Shown: piece after piece, positions 1 to 11,700 of the stretch
Numbering within the stretch: position 1 is the first letter of the stretch
Layout of the letters: the number at the start of each line of letters is the position of its first letter
NCBI RefSeq assembly: GCF_950295315.1
Contig: NC_080170.1
Span: 96,934,477-96,998,476 of the forward strand
Source: Erinaceus europaeus
Lineage: Eukaryota > Chordata > Mammalia > Eulipotyphla > Erinaceidae
Direction: 5' to 3'
Length of the DNA: 64,000 nt
Notes under the pieces: model-generated
Databases searched by the model: none
What the model was told of the DNA's origin: nothing
What the model saw: the letters and a program-made list of their open reading frames with translations, nothing else
Program-made: the position numbers and the translations under genes

Positions 1-1255
1 GACATCAAAGCCCTGGTGGCAATAAAACAAAAAACAATATATAGAAACAACACAGAGAAAAAGGTGTGCCGTTCAAGGAATTAAATATGAATCTTCCTTC
101 AGATAAGAAACAAAATTAATGGATAATTAACCATCAAATATTAACTTATGTGTATAATTTAGAATTCCTCCAAACATGGTAGTATATATTAAAGATGTCA
201 AGTGCATCATCCCAGATGCCAAGGAGTCTTTATTCAATCATTATCAATTATTACAATTACATGTATCACTGCCTAATAAGAAGGCACAATCTTAGCCACT
301 GAAGAATCAAGTCTAAAAGGTTCAAGTCTACTCTCTGTAAATTTAAAGCCCAGGAAAGAAAGCTTAGGGAACCAAAGTGGCTAGGACAAAAGTTAGCATC
401 ATAATAATCTGGTGGCAGAGTCCCAACAGAATATACTGGCTTAAGGGAGTGCAAGATGCAGTTGGCAAATAGGCCAAGAAATCCTCTTGATGGATTTGAC
501 AATTAGGCTCAGTATTAAAAGACAATATCCACCAATGAAAGTAGTGGGAGTATCCAAGCAGAGAACAATATGTTAAACATGTCAAAATTAAAAGAAATCA
601 ATCTGCTACTTGCCATTCAGAACTAGAAAATTTATATGTATGGCTAGATTTGCAAGTGAGAGGTATGGAATAATAAGAGATTATATTTGTGCATCCATGT
701 GTTTTTCAAACTGTTCAAGAAATGTACTTTGGGAAGTAACTATAACTTAACAGCCTAATTAGTGCTAGATATACACTAGAAAATCCCCAATTTTATAAAA
801 TTTAAAATATATCAGATCAAATAAAATTTAGGTAAATAATTATAGAAATCAATATATGTTCACAAATTTGTTCATAATTTGACAAATTCTACAAAGCAAA
901 AGTAAAAAAATATATTTTAAAGGCATCTGATTAATAGAGGTGACTAAATTATCTGCAGAAATTTCCAAAAAAAAAAAGTGACTTAGTATTAAGAAATAAA
1001 CTGAGGAGTGAAGAAGCAAGTGAGTGAGTTATTGAATAATCTAGGAAAAGTTTTGAATGGTATATTAATTCTTTGGAATAACTCAGAATACCTTGGGAGT
1101 AATAATATTTTTAACTGGAGAAGTGGAATATAACATAATTTGCAGCTTTTGAAAGATTCCTTGGTCAGAAATTTGGTGAGTACATTGGAGTTGAGCAAAG
1201 GTGGGTTTGAGATCTATTTAGAAGTGTATTTTGAAAAGTCAGGCATCATCTAATC
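1..1255. other. unique AT-rich DNA, nothing recognised
   Basis: I see no repeat family, RNA gene or convincing coding frame here. Open frames are under 80 codons and lack family resemblance. Base composition is AT-rich, with one A-run near 968-978. Confidence 0.6.
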
Positions 1256-1319
1256 CTAGGATGATGGACATAGACGTGGAAATAAGACTAGGATGATGGA
1301 CATAGGTGTGGAAATAAGA
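1256..1319. repeat. 32-bp tandem duplication
   Basis: Two adjacent 32-bp units (1256-1287 and 1288-1319) begin CTAGGATGATGGACATAG and end GAAATAAGA. They differ at two positions. The second unit abuts the next SINE exactly, so the pair may be a target-site duplication produced in tandem, or simple slippage. Confidence 0.85.
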
Positions 1320-1530
1320 GGCCAAGTGGTGGTGTTTGAGTGCATGTGTTATAATGTGCAAGGTTCTGGGTTCTAGTCACCCATCCCCACCTGCTGAGGG
1401 ATGTTTCCTAATTGCTGCAAGTATCTCTTTCTCTCTCATTTCCTCTCTTTCTCTCTCTCTCTTCCCTCTTTCCCTTTTAATTTCTCTGTTTCTATTCAAT
1501 AAATATATAAATAAATAAAATAATTTTAAA
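1320..1530 (+). mobile_element. SINE type B
   Basis: The tRNA-like head (GGCCAAGTGGTGGTG), the CCCACCTGC motif and a long CT-rich body lead into an AATAAATA tail. The copy is diverged in its middle third. Confidence 0.8.
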
Positions 1531-1539
1531 AGAAATGGA

Positions 1540-2214
1540 AATATATGAAATAATAAATGAAAAATATATACAAGTAATACAGTGTTTTACATAATAAAGT
1601 GAACATTAAACAACATTCAGGAGTATGCATCAACAATTGTCAGAAATTATATCTGAAGAGTGAAAAAGATAGGTGGATGTTGTGTTTGCTTTTAAATTTA
1701 ATTTCAGTTAATATGTCACTCATAATTTTCTGAAATGAATACTAGTGATAATGAGAACTTGAAGGGAAAGCATGTATTTGATGTCAGGTATGTTTATTTG
1801 AGCTGTCTCTGATATAATTTAAGTAGGAATATTTGGAGCGGTCTATTTGAATGTATGGGTCACAGATTCAAAAAATAGTGTGTCCTAAAGAAACAAATGG
1901 GGTAGTCATTAAAGGATAAATAATACTAAGGTTATAAGAGGAAATGGATTACATTACTTACAAAAAAAAAAAATTGAATGAAAAGAGAAGCCAAAAGAGG
2001 ATATTGAGGATATCTAACATTTTGAGAAGACAAGTTTGAAAAATAGACAAGAAGCAACAAGGTGTAAGGATATCTAGGATAAATCCCAAAATTATTTAGG
2101 ATGTTGACCTATAGTCACTTCTCAAAATATTTTTTGAACAATTGAATAAATACATAGGAACGTGTTTCAGAAAAAGTGCAGTGACCTTTTAAAGCAGGCT
2201 AAAAATGCAAATAA
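1540..2214. other. unique DNA, nothing recognised
   Basis: AT-rich sequence with a poly-A run near 1961-1973. No repeat or coding signal stands out. Confidence 0.55.
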
Positions 2215-2680
2215 ATTCTTACTGAAGTGTTTCTTTACAATAGCTAAGGACTGAAAACAACTTTAGTGCACATGGATACAATGATGGGAGCACAAAAATG
2301 CAGTTAGACAAAGAAGTTTTGGTATAGTGCCAGAGAAAGAGTGCAGCAATAGCATATAGGAATTACATTCAAGAGGTCCCAGGTTGATCCCTAGTACTAT
2401 CAAGAGCCAAAGCTGAACAGTGCTCTGGTAAGAAAAAGAAATATATATACAATGTGGTATATAAACACAACAGGTTATTCTTCAATTATAAAGAAAAATG
2501 AAATCTGTCATTTGCAATACCATGGATGAACTAGAGGATACTGTCCTAGCAGAAATAGACTGGTAAAAGAAAGACACTATGATTTCACCAATGTATGTTA
2601 TATAAAGCATACAAACTAAATGAAACCATAATAAAACTTTGTACTATATGACTGATTTGTGGTTATTTTAAGAGGAGGGA
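2215..2680 (+). mobile_element. old L1 ORF2/3' end remnant
   Basis: Degraded text matches the generic mammalian L1 3' end: 'aatagctaaggactgaaaac', later 'accatggatgaactagagga' and a run resembling 'gtaaaagaaagacactatgatttcacc'-type codons for the C-terminus. It is interrupted by a type C SINE at about 2322-2445. No reading frame survives. Confidence 0.6.
2322..2445 (+). mobile_element. SINE type C, diverged
   Basis: Ends in CTGAACAGTGCTCTGGTAA, the hallmark 3' end of the type C family, and contains GGTCCCAGGTTGATCCC, a decayed B box. It sits inside the old L1 remnant. Confidence 0.65.
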
Positions 2681-2744
2681 GAAGACTGGGAAGCTAGAAC
2701 ACTCAAGACAAAGGAGTTCTTATACTGAGTTTCAGTGATGCACA

Positions 2745-3008
2745 TTCAAATCCTGTCTTTGTTTTGCCACCAGTGCTGGTAGGGCTCAAAGTCTTCATGA
2801 CTACCATTCCTGGTAGCTATTATTTCTTTTATTTTTTCTCATGTTTTATAGAATGGAAGAGAGAAGGAGAGACATCTGCAGCACTGCTCCACTACTTGTG
2901 AAAGTTACCCCTGCAGGTGGGGTCTGCAAGCTTGAACCAGGGTTCTCACACATGGTAATATGTGGACTTTACTTGGTATGCCACCATCTGTACCCCACTG
3001 CTTCAGTT
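2745..3008 (-). mobile_element. SINE type A/B, minus strand
   Basis: Read on the minus strand it has the head 'GGGGTACAGATGGTGGCATACC', the CCACCTGCAGGGG core and a CT-rich body, then a decayed distal module. The orientation follows from GGAGAGACATCTGCAGCACTG on the plus strand. Confidence 0.75.
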
Positions 3009-3027
3009 TTTTTAAAGGGTGTGTTGT

Positions 3028-3175
3028 AGTTAGGAGGTAGCTTACTCAGTAGAACTTGTGCTTTACCATGTGTGAGAACATAGGTTTAAATCTAGGTACC
3101 ACAACATTGTTTGAGTAGTGCTGTGATATCTCTCTCTTTCACTCTCTCTAATTGAAATAAAATGAGTTTAAAAGT
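3028..3175 (+). mobile_element. SINE type D, diverged
   Basis: Resembles the type D head ('aggaggtagcttactcagtag') with a decayed B box ('ataggtttaaatctaggtac') and a TCTCTCTCTTTCACTCTC body before an AAATAAAATGAG tail. Confidence 0.6.
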
Positions 3176-3177
3176 TG

Positions 3178-3305
3178 GATAGTAGAAAAATAACTGGTGA
3201 GTATCAGACTGTCATGTCTGAAGTTCTCAGTTCTGTTCCCAGTACTTCATGTACTAGCTTAACTCTTGTTCTCTCACCTACTCTCTGCCTCATGTGAAAA
3301 ACTTA
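3178..3305 (+). mobile_element. SINE type D-like fragment
   Basis: A second, more decayed copy immediately follows the first. It keeps 'ggtgagtatcagactgtcatg', 'tctcagttctgttcccagta' and a CT-rich end. The assignment rests on the order of these motifs. Confidence 0.45.
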
Positions 3306-3327
3306 TAATCCACCATACTGGTAACCA

Positions 3328-3532
3328 TTTTTTCCTTTTTATTTTTCTTTTTATTTGATAGGACAGAGAAATTGAAAGGGGAGAGGGAAATAGGGAGAGA
3401 TACCTGCAGTACTTGTTTCATTGCTCATGAAGCTTGTCCCTACAGGTGGGGACAGAAGGCCTGAACAACGGTTGTTGTACATAGCAATATGAGTGCTCAA
3501 CCCAGTGCACCACCACCACTAGGCCCCACTAC
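3328..3532 (-). mobile_element. SINE type B, minus strand
   Basis: Poly-T and TTTATTTGATAGGACAGAG at the left, CCCTACAGGTGGGGACAG in the middle and 'accaccaccactaggcccc' at the right give a complete type B copy on the minus strand. Confidence 0.85.
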
Positions 3533-4176
3533 AAGACATTTTCACAATATTGTGGTCATGTAGATCCTTCACATATGATAAGTATGTAGTCATGCAGTGA
3601 TAATTAGCTTATTTTGACGTAGTTTTGCTTTTTACTGTTTTAAAACTAAATGCCTAAATTACTTTTTGAAAAGAAAGAAATACTGACTTTTGAAAGATAA
3701 AACCCTATAAAATTCTGCAAAGGACTCAGTGATGGCTATAATTTCCAGTTTATTTGTCTGTAGTTACCTCATTGCTTTAAATAAGAAGGATGTCCTTAGA
3801 GAGATAGTGCTATTTGTAAGTGCTTTAAATTCTATGAACATGTACAAATCCATGTGTTGACTACAGATGGAATCCTGTACCCAGATGTAACTACTGTTGT
3901 GGTTTCTATGGAAATAGAGAAACTTGGCATTTTTTTAAAATGCACTTAACAGAAATATGTGGAAATCACCAATGAGAGAGTACCTAATACATCTTTTTTT
4001 TTCCCCCATGAGAAAGAGGGTCTGTGCTCATGTTTCAGTGCATGAACAATGGAAATGGCATCTTCAAAACAAATCGTCTCCTATACCAGATAAAATTCTA
4101 TATGAAATGTTTCTAATGTTTACTTGCATAATACTTTGTCATATTTTTCAGTAAAGCTAACGTTTGATAAGACATT

Positions 4177-4180
<4 letters not shown>
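3533..4180. other. unique DNA, nothing recognised
   Basis: No repeat family or coding signature is visible. A short T-run and a CCCCCATGAG stretch near 3991-4010 are the only low-complexity parts. Confidence 0.5.

Positions 4181-4230
<50 letters not shown>
4181..4230. repeat. (GT)n microsatellite
   Basis: About 25 uninterrupted GT units. It sits at the poly-T edge of the next minus-strand SINE, so it probably grew from that element's tail. Confidence 0.97.
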
Positions 4231-4233
<3 letters not shown>

Positions 4234-4366
4234 TACCAGAGCACTGATCACTGATCATCTCTGGCTTATGGCAGCGGGGGACTGAACCTGGGACTTGGGA
4301 TTTTGGAACCTCAGGTATGAGGGTCTCTGCATAACCATTATGCTTCCTACCCCCACCCCATAAAAC
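4231..4366 (-). mobile_element. SINE type C, minus strand
   Basis: On the minus strand it reads '...CATAATGGTTATGCAGAGAC...' and ends near 'CTCTGGTAAAA', the two type C hallmarks. The adjoining GT repeat replaces its A-rich tail. Confidence 0.85.
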
Positions 4367-4387
4367 ACTTTTAATCAATTTCTCAGT

Positions 4388-4532
4388 TTTTTGTTAAAGT
4401 TTTATTAATAAGAGAGAAATGAAAAGAGAAAACTCGATCATCACTTTAGAACCTGAAATGCAAGAAATCAAACTTGGGATCTCATGCTTGAGAGTCTAGT
4501 GCTTCATCCACTGCACCAATGCCAGTCTACTT
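4388..4532 (-). mobile_element. SINE type D, minus strand
   Basis: On the minus strand the head reads 'tggcattggtgcagtggatg', followed by 'aagcatgagatcccaagtttg' as the B-box region. The left end is the AT-rich 'aaagttttattaataagaga' tail. Confidence 0.8.
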
Positions 4533-4534
4533 AT

Positions 4535-4846
4535 TAAACTCCCTTCTTTAGGAAAAAAAATATTAAACTATTTGCATTATTTTATAAAACAGTTATCTCA
4601 TTTATTTGCATTTCTTTATATCACTGGGCCCTTAAAGAGTCATAAGAAAAATAAATAAATTTAAAAAGAGAATCATATGAAGAAATGAACCCTAATCACC
4701 TGTAATGTATTAGTCACATTCAGTTTTAAAACAGAGCTGATCTAAAAGAGAGAAGGTAACGCTGTACTACGTATTAACATATGCACCTATGTAGAGGACT
4801 GTACTCAACTCCAAGAATCAGTTTTTAGGGGATAAAAATTATGGGA
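4535..4846. other. unique DNA, nothing recognised
   Basis: AT-rich spacer between two SINEs. No feature is supported. Confidence 0.5.
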
Positions 4847-5058
4847 TGGAGGACTGAGCGTGGTGCACCTGGTTGAGCATACATGTTACAGTACACAAGG
4901 ACCCAGGTTCGAGCCCCCTGTCCCCATCTTCAAGGAAAACTTCATGAAGCAGAGCTGCAGGTGTCTCTCTGTCTCTTTCCCTTTCTAGCTTCTCCCACCC
5001 TCTCAATTTCTGGCTGTCTCTATCCAATAAATAAAGACAACTAAAAAAAAATTTTTAA
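4847..5058 (+). mobile_element. SINE type B
   Basis: Good copy: 'ggtgcacctggttgagcata', 'cacaaggacccaggttcgag' (B box), a CT-rich body with TCTCTATCCAATAAATAAAG, then an A/T tail. Confidence 0.92.
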
Positions 5059-5193
5059 GTAATAATAAATAAAAATTATAAGATGGTGACTTAAAAGACT
5101 TCATAGTGAAAATCTAGGTCTCTTTGCTACTGAAAAATGTTCATAATGGATGGAAATGAGAAAAAGTTAGCAATAAAAAGTTTTTTTCTTTGA

Positions 5194-5332
5194 ATATTTT
5201 TATTTTTTTCTTCCTCTCCCTTTTCCCCCCTCTGTCTCTCCCTTCCTCCTCCCCCCTCCATTTACCCCTTCCTCTCCCCTTCCCCTTCCTTCTCCCTCTC
5301 CCTCTCCCTCCCTCCCTCTCCTTTTCTTCTTA
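5194..5332. repeat. pyrimidine-rich low-complexity tract
   Basis: About 140 bp of C and T, including (CCCTCT)n-like runs. Its right edge runs into a type C fragment. Confidence 0.9.
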
Positions 5333-5411
5333 CCAAAACACTGCTTGGTTCTGCTTTATGGTGTTGTGCGGAACTGAACCTGAGACTATAGCCTCAGACA
5401 TAAAATACAAC
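5333..5411 (-). mobile_element. SINE type C fragment, minus strand
   Basis: Contains 'accaaaacactgcttggttc' and 'gaactgaacctgagactata', the reverse of the type C body. The head is missing. Confidence 0.6.
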
Positions 5412-5413
5412 TG

Positions 5414-5484
5414 CGGGAGTCAGACGGTAGTGGCAGCAGGTTAAGCGCACGTGGTGCCAAGCACAAGGATCCTGGTTAAAGCCC
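5414..5484 (+). mobile_element. SINE type A, head only
   Basis: Only the tRNA-like head is present: 'gggagtcagacggtagtggc', 'ggttaagcgcacgtggtgcc' and 'aaggatcctggttaaagccc'. A C-run follows and the sequence then passes straight into an L1 3' UTR piece, so the SINE body is lost. Confidence 0.8.
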
Positions 5485-5489
5485 CCCCC

Positions 5490-5672
5490 CCATTGCACAG
5501 TTTTCCCAGTTTTCCAAATAATTCAACCCCCACTAGGTCCTCCTCTGCCATCATGATCCAGGACCTGAGCCCTCCCCCACACCCCAGAGTATTTTACTTT
5601 GGTGCAATACACTAAGTCCAGTTCAAGTTCTGCTTAGTGTTTCCCCTTCTGTTGTCTTTCTATTCTAATAGA
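5490..5672 (-). mobile_element. L1 3' UTR fragment, minus strand
   Basis: Matches 54865-55010 in this window: 'ctaggtcctcctctgccatc', 'tttggtgcaatacactaagtc' and 'agttctgcttagtgtttccc'. That copy is joined to L1 ORF2, which identifies this piece as L1 3' UTR. Confidence 0.7.
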
Positions 5673-5674
5673 AA

Positions 5675-6110
5675 CCATATTCTCTCGAACCCAGATGTAA
5701 TTATCTTGCTTGAACTACTCATAACATATCTATATATTTGTATGTAGGCATACAAGCAGTCCTCAAAATTTCTCAGTCTACTGTGTTTCTGTATTTGTTT
5801 TTCCTCTTCTGATGCCATTCTGACTTTGCCTGCTATTAATTGTCTTTCTTGGAAGAGTTACTCATTCTTTGGCGTTGTACCATACTCAGATTAGAAACAC
5901 AGAGCTGCAGCAATCTTCCTCCTCTTTTCTAACAAGTGATCATTCTGGCTTACACACTGAAATATTTTCTGTTCACGCATTAAACTTTAGAATGTTAAAT
6001 TTGTGCCATAGTAATATATAAATCTTCCTTTAAAACAGAAATTTGAAAAATGGAATGCTTTTTTTTTTTCTTAATGAGAAATTTTATCTGTCTCTTAGAA
6101 TTCAAAATTG
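5675..6110. other. unique DNA, nothing recognised
   Basis: No recognisable repeat. A poly-T run at about 6059-6070 precedes the next SINE. Confidence 0.5.
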
Positions 6111-6112
6111 TG

Positions 6113-6278
6113 GCAGCTGGGAAGGTAACTCAGTGGTATAGTGCAATGATAATACATGTGTGAAATCCTGAGTTCTGTCACTGAATTGATGTGCCACTGT
6201 GGTTCCTCACTGGTCTGATATCTCTCTCTATCTCTCTGTCTCTCTCTCTTCCTTTTATTGGTAAATATTTTCAAAATA
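6113..6278 (+). mobile_element. SINE type D-like, diverged
   Basis: Head 'gctgggaaggtaactcagtgg', decayed B-box region 'tcctgagttctgtcactgaa', then a CT-rich body. The tail is short. Confidence 0.65.
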
Positions 6279-6589
6279 GTATCTTGGTATCATCTTTAGC
6301 TTAAATATATATTAATAAAAAACACTAAATAATTGAAGTGATGGCATATTCTCTCAGTGCTAAATTAATACTTCCCAGAGAGCTACAATTTTTGAGATGC
6401 TCAGAAAGAAGAAAGAAAAAGACAAGTCTTAGAGGTAGAAAGAAGAAATAGTAAGTTTAATATCTAAAAATATATTTGTAATAATTTTCTTGATCTACAA
6501 CATGTTTATACCAAAGCCTTTAATGTTTTTGCCTATTGCACTTTATTAGAAAATTGAGAATAGGGATTACTGCTTATTATTCTCAAGCT

Positions 6590-6720
6590 GTAACTCGTCA
6601 ATATCCCACATTAGAATTGCTTTGTGTAACTGGTAAAAATGCAGATCTCTGGGCCTGGTGCAGACCTTCTGAGTCAAAATTTTAAAGAGCATATAACAGA
6701 AATCTGTATTTTTGTCTTTT
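6590..6720 (-). mobile_element. MER5-like DNA-transposon remnant
   Basis: Text such as 'aaaatgcagatctctgggcc', 'cagaccttctgagtcaaaat' and 'aacagaaatctgtatttttg' follows the generic MER5 (hAT-Charlie MITE) body. The terminal inverted repeats are not clear. The assignment and orientation are from memory of the consensus. Confidence 0.5.
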
Positions 6721-6937
6721 TCAATCAGAAACCAAATTTCTTCTTAAGTTCTATAATGATAACAAAAGATGATAGTGATAACATTACTTAAAAAGAAAAG
6801 TGACAATGTAGACAGTACAGGAAGATGACAGCAAGTAGAACAGTTACACCATTGAGAACCATTATTACTCGGTATCATTGAGAAGAAAAAGACACTGACA
6901 TTGAAAATCATTTCTCTTTTTTTTCTTTCTTTATTTT

Positions 6938-7417
6938 ATTTTATTTTTATTTATAAAAAGGAAACACTGACAAAAACCATAGCATAAGAGGGGTACAAGA
7001 CACAATTCCCACCACCAGAACTCTGTATCCCATTCCCTCCCCTGATAGCTTTCCTATTCTTTATCCCTCTGGGAGTATGGACCCAGGGTCATTATGGGAT
7101 GCAGAAGGTAAAAAGTCTGGCTTCTGTAATTGCTTCCCCACTGAACATGGGCATTGACAGGTAATACTCCCAGCATGTCTCTCTCTTTCCCTAGTGGAGT
7201 GTGGCTCTGGGGAAGCGGGGCTCCAGGACACATTGGTGGGGTCGTCTGCCCAGGGAAGTCCGGTTGGCATCATGGTAGCATCTGGAACCTAGTAGCTGAA
7301 AAAAAAGTTAACATATGAAGCCAAACAATTTGTTGACTAATCATGAACCTAAAGGCAGGAATAGTGCAGATGTAGATTTGAGGTCTCCATTTTATAGATA
7401 GCTAATAGGCATATTTT
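6938..7417 (-). mobile_element. variant-1 L1-tailed retroposon, 3' part
   Basis: On the minus strand this reads from 'gaggtctccattttatagat' down to 'ttgtgtcttgtacccctc' and an A-rich end near 6938. It is the 3' part of the same ~1.08 kb element seen complete at 36445-37520 and 40894-41990. It is cut at 7417 by a younger L1 and resumes at 13308. The 12-bp sequence at 7406-7417 is repeated at 13308-13319 with one mismatch and is the TSD of that L1. Confidence 0.85.
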
Positions 7418-8757
7418 TTTATTTAATAAAGGATTAATTAACAAAACCATAAGGTAAGAGGGGTACAACTCCACACAATTCCCACCACCCAATCTCCATA
7501 TCCCACCCCCTCCCCTGATAGCTTTCCCATTCTCTATCCCTCTGGGAGCATGGACCCAGGGTCATAAGGTCTGGCTTCTGTAATTGCTTCCCCGCTGAAC
7601 ATGGATGTTGACTGGTCGGTCAATACTCCCAGTCTGACTCTCTCTTTCCCTGGTAGGGTGTGTCCCTGGGGAAGCTGAGCTCCAGGACACATTGGTGGGA
7701 TCTTCAATCCAGGGAAGCCTGGCCAGCATCCTGATGGCATCTGGAACCTGGTGACTGAAAAGAGAGTTAACATACGAAGCCAAACAAATTGTTGAGCAAT
7801 CATGGACCCAAAGCTTGGAATAGTGGAGAGGAAGTGTTAGAGAGGTACTCATTGCAAACTCTAGTGTACTTCTGCTTTCAGGTATATATTTTGCAGTATT
7901 TATGGATACATGTGAACATATGATCTCTCTCACAGAAACTGGTGTATATCTAGGTTTTGGGAATTTGTTAGAAAGTGAACCACCTGAGATGAAATTAGAG
8001 TATACTATGAATGGAAAGGTCTCACCCGAGTAATGAAGCTGAAGGGTTGTCATTCCACATGTGAAGTCTCCGGAGACAGTCTGAAGTAAAGCATGTTGAG
8101 GTGGCAATCGTTGTGTTGGTTAGGTTGTGATCGGCAGATGCAATATTATTTGATATGGATTGGGAGAGGCATACGGGAAAGTGGGCCCTATCCAAGGGTT
8201 CCAGAACTGGGGGAAGTAGGGGCTCTATAGTGGAGATGTGAGGTTCCTGCTGTCTTAGGGTTCCAAAAGACAATCGATAGTTAATGTTATCATCACATTA
8301 TTTGGTAATTGGGTTAACTTTGAAAAGTCCTTTTGTTAGGGTTTGCTGTACAGTACCCAGTATCTTGTATATAGCTGTGCTATTGGATGCTTCTGATCTA
8401 CTTGGTCTAGGCTTTTGAGAGAGTCCGCATATCAAATACACAGCCTATATATTAAAAAGATTCAGTTTGTGTTTTGGAAAACTTTGAGACATACAATTGA
8501 TTTTCCCCCTCTCATATTAATTAACTAGTGATTTATATGTCTACATTTTGCTAGGAGTGTACATAAACACCATTCCCAATACCAAAGGACTGTGACCCAT
8601 CCGTCCCACCCACTCCCACCCCCCACTGGCCCAGGAAGCTGCATGTATACCCCTCACCACAGGGTTTTTGCTTTGGTGCCCTACTTACAATTTGGTCAGG
8701 TCCTGCTTTTAGTTTCCCTTTTAGATCTTCTTACTCAACTTCTGTTGATGAGTGGGA
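7418..8757 (-). other. long L1 3' UTR (variant 2)
   Basis: About 1.34 kb follows the ORF2 stop on the minus strand. Landmarks are the A-rich 'aagtagggcaccaaagcaaa', the 'ctaagacagcaggaacctcac' block and the terminal ~420 bp beginning near 'ggaatagt'. The terminal block recurs in at least five other places in the window, sometimes with a different upstream part. It has no coding potential; the open frames across it are incidental. Confidence 0.85.
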
Positions 8758-11700
8758 TCATCCCATACTCATCTTATCTTTCTGACTTAGCTCACTCAAC
8801 ATAATTCCTTCTAGCTGTGTCCAAGATGGGTCAGAGAAGGTGGGTTCATTGTTCTTGATAGCTGCATAGTATTCCATTGTGTATATATAGCACAACTTTC
8901 TCAGCCACTCATCTGTTGTTGGGCACCTGGCTTGCTTCCAGGTTTTAGCTATTATGAATTGTGCTGCTATGAACATAGGAGTACACACCTCTTTTTGGTT
9001 GGGTGTTATGGAGTCCTTGGGGTATAACCACAGGAGAGGAATTACTGGATCATATGGAAGGTACATGTCTAGCCTTCTGAGAGTTTTCCAGACTGCTCTC
9101 CACAGAGGCTGTACCAATTTACATTCCCACCAGCAATGTCAAAGGGTTCCTCTGTCCCCACAACCTCTCCAGCATTTGTTGCTGCTGTCCTTTTTGATGT
9201 ATGCCATTCTTACAGGAGTGAGGTGGTATCTTAGTGTTGTCTTAATTTGCATTTCTCTGACAATCAGTGACCTAGAGCAGTTTTTCATATGTTTGTTAGC
9301 CTTTTGGATCTCCTCTGGAGTGAATGTTTTGTTCATATCCTCTGCCCATTTTTGGATGGGGTCATTTGCTTTTTTGGTGCTAAGTTTGCTGAGCTCTTTA
9401 TATATTTTGGCGATTAGTTTCTTGTCTGATGTATGGCATGTGAAGATCTTCTCCCATTCTGTGAGGGGTCTCTTTGTTTGTTTAATAGTTTCTTTGGATG
9501 TGCAGAAGCTTTTCAATTTGATGTAGTCCCATTGGTTTGTTTCTGCTTTACTCTTCCTTGCAATTGGGTTTGATTCATCAAAGATGTCCTTGAGGTGTAT
9601 GTGAGAAAGTGCTTTACCAATGTTTTCCTCTAAGTATTTGATTGTTTCTGGTCTGACATCTAGGTCTTTGATCCATTTGGAGTTGATTTTTGTTTCTGGT
9701 GAGATAAAGTGGTTCAATTTCATTCTTCTGCATGTTACAACCCAGTTTTCCCAGCACCATTTATTGAAGAGAGACTCCTTTTTCCATTTAATCCTTTGGG
9801 CCCCCTTATCAAAGATTAGATGTCCATAGGTGTGGGGGTTTATTTCTGGGCTTTCAATTCTGTTCCACTGGCCTGTGTGCCTATTTTTGTTCCAGTACCA
9901 TGCTGTTTTGATTATGATGGCTTTATAATATAGTTTAAGGTCTGGGAGTGTGATGCCTCCATTTCTGTTTCTTTTCCTTAAGATGGTTTTGGCAATTCTA
10001 GGTGTTTTCAGGTTCCAGATAAATGATTGTAGTGTTTGTTCTATTCTCTTAAAGAAGCCTGGTGGAACTTTGATGGGTATTGCATTAAATTTGTATATGG
10101 CTCTGGGGAGAATATTCATTTTGATGATATTTATTCTTCCAATCCATGAGCATGGGATATCTTTCCATTTCTTGGTATCAGTTTCTATCTCCTTGAGTAG
10201 CGACTCATAGTTTTCAGCATACAAGTCTTTCACTTCTTTGGTCAACTTTATTCCTAGGTATTTGATTGATTTTGCTGAAACAGTAAAGGGGAGTGATTTC
10301 TGGATGTCTTCTTCTTCAGATTTAGTGTTTGCATAAAGGAATGCCACTGATTTTTGTACATTGATTTTGTAGCCTGATACCTTGCTATATTGCCTAATAA
10401 CTTCCAGTAATTTTCTGCTAGATTCTTTAGGTCTTTCTATGTATACTATCATATCATCTGCAAATAGTGAGAGCTTTACTTCTTCCCTTCCAATCTGTAT
10501 TCCTTTGATTTCTTTCTCTTGCCTGATTGCTATGGCAAGAACTTCCAATACTATGTTGAAGAGTAACGGTGACAGTGGACACCCCTGTCTAGTCCCCGAT
10601 CTGAGGGGGAATGCTTTCAGCTTCTGTCCATTGAGTATGATGTTGGCTGTAGGTATGCTATATAGAGACTCCACTATCTTGAGAAATTTCCCATCTATTC
10701 CCATTTTTTGTAGAGTTTTGAGCATGAATGGGTGTTGGATTTTGTCAAAGGCTTTCTCTGTATCTATTGAGATAATCATGTGGTTTTTGGCTTTGCTTTT
10801 TGATGTGGTGAAAGACATTGATTGACTTACGGATGTTGAACCAGCCTTGCATTCCTGGGATAAATCCCACTTGGTTGTGATGAACAATCTTTTTGATATG
10901 TTGTTGTATCCTTTTGTCCAAGATCTTGTTTAATATTTTGGCATCTATGTTCATCAGAGATATTGTTCTGTAGTTTTCCTTTTTTTTTCTGTCCCTATCA
11001 GCTTTTGGTATCAGGGTGATGTTGGCTTCATAGAAGGAGGAAAGGAGTATTCATGTTTCTTCAATCTTATGGAAAAGCTTAAGAAGTATGGGTACTAACT
11101 GTTTCCTGAAAGTTTTGTAGAATTTGTTTGTGAAGCCATCTGGTCCAGGACTTTTGTTGTTGAGGAGATTCTTAATAACAGTTTCAATTTCTTTGTCTGT
11201 GATTTGTGCATTTAGATTTTGTAGTTCTTCTTGGTTCTGTTTTGGAAGGGCATATGCTTCTAGGAATTGTTCCATTTCTTCCAGATTCTCTAGCTTGGTG
11301 GCGTATAGTTCTTTATAGAAGTTTCGCAGGATTCTCTGGATTTCTGTGGTGTCAGTTGTGATATCTCCTCCATCGCTTACAATTCTATTAATTTGAGTCT
11401 TCTCTCTTTTTCGTTTGGTGAGTCTGGCTAGGGGTTTGTCAATTTTGTTTCATCTTTCAAAGAACCCACATTTGGCTTCATTGATCTTTTGTATGGTTCT
11501 TTTATTTTTGATGTTGTTTATTTCTGCTCGAACTTTAGTGATTTCTGTCCTTCTGGTTGCTTTAGGGTTCCTTTGTTCCTCTTCCTCTAAGTCCTTGAGG
11601 TGTGCAGTAAGGTCGTTCATGTGAGCTTCTTCTTGGTGTTTAATATGTGATTGTATGGCTACAAGTTTCCCTCTCAGTACTGCTTTAGCTGTGTCCCAAA

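Noticed and set aside
7562..8107. 181-codon frame on the minus strand
   Set aside because: It lies entirely in the L1 3' UTR. Other copies of the same 3' UTR in the window do not preserve the frame.
8954..9526. 190-codon plus-strand open frame, and others at 9620-10825, 11124-12749 and 12990-13214
   Set aside because: They lie opposite the L1 ORF2 and ORF1 coding text on the minus strand and have no family features of their own.
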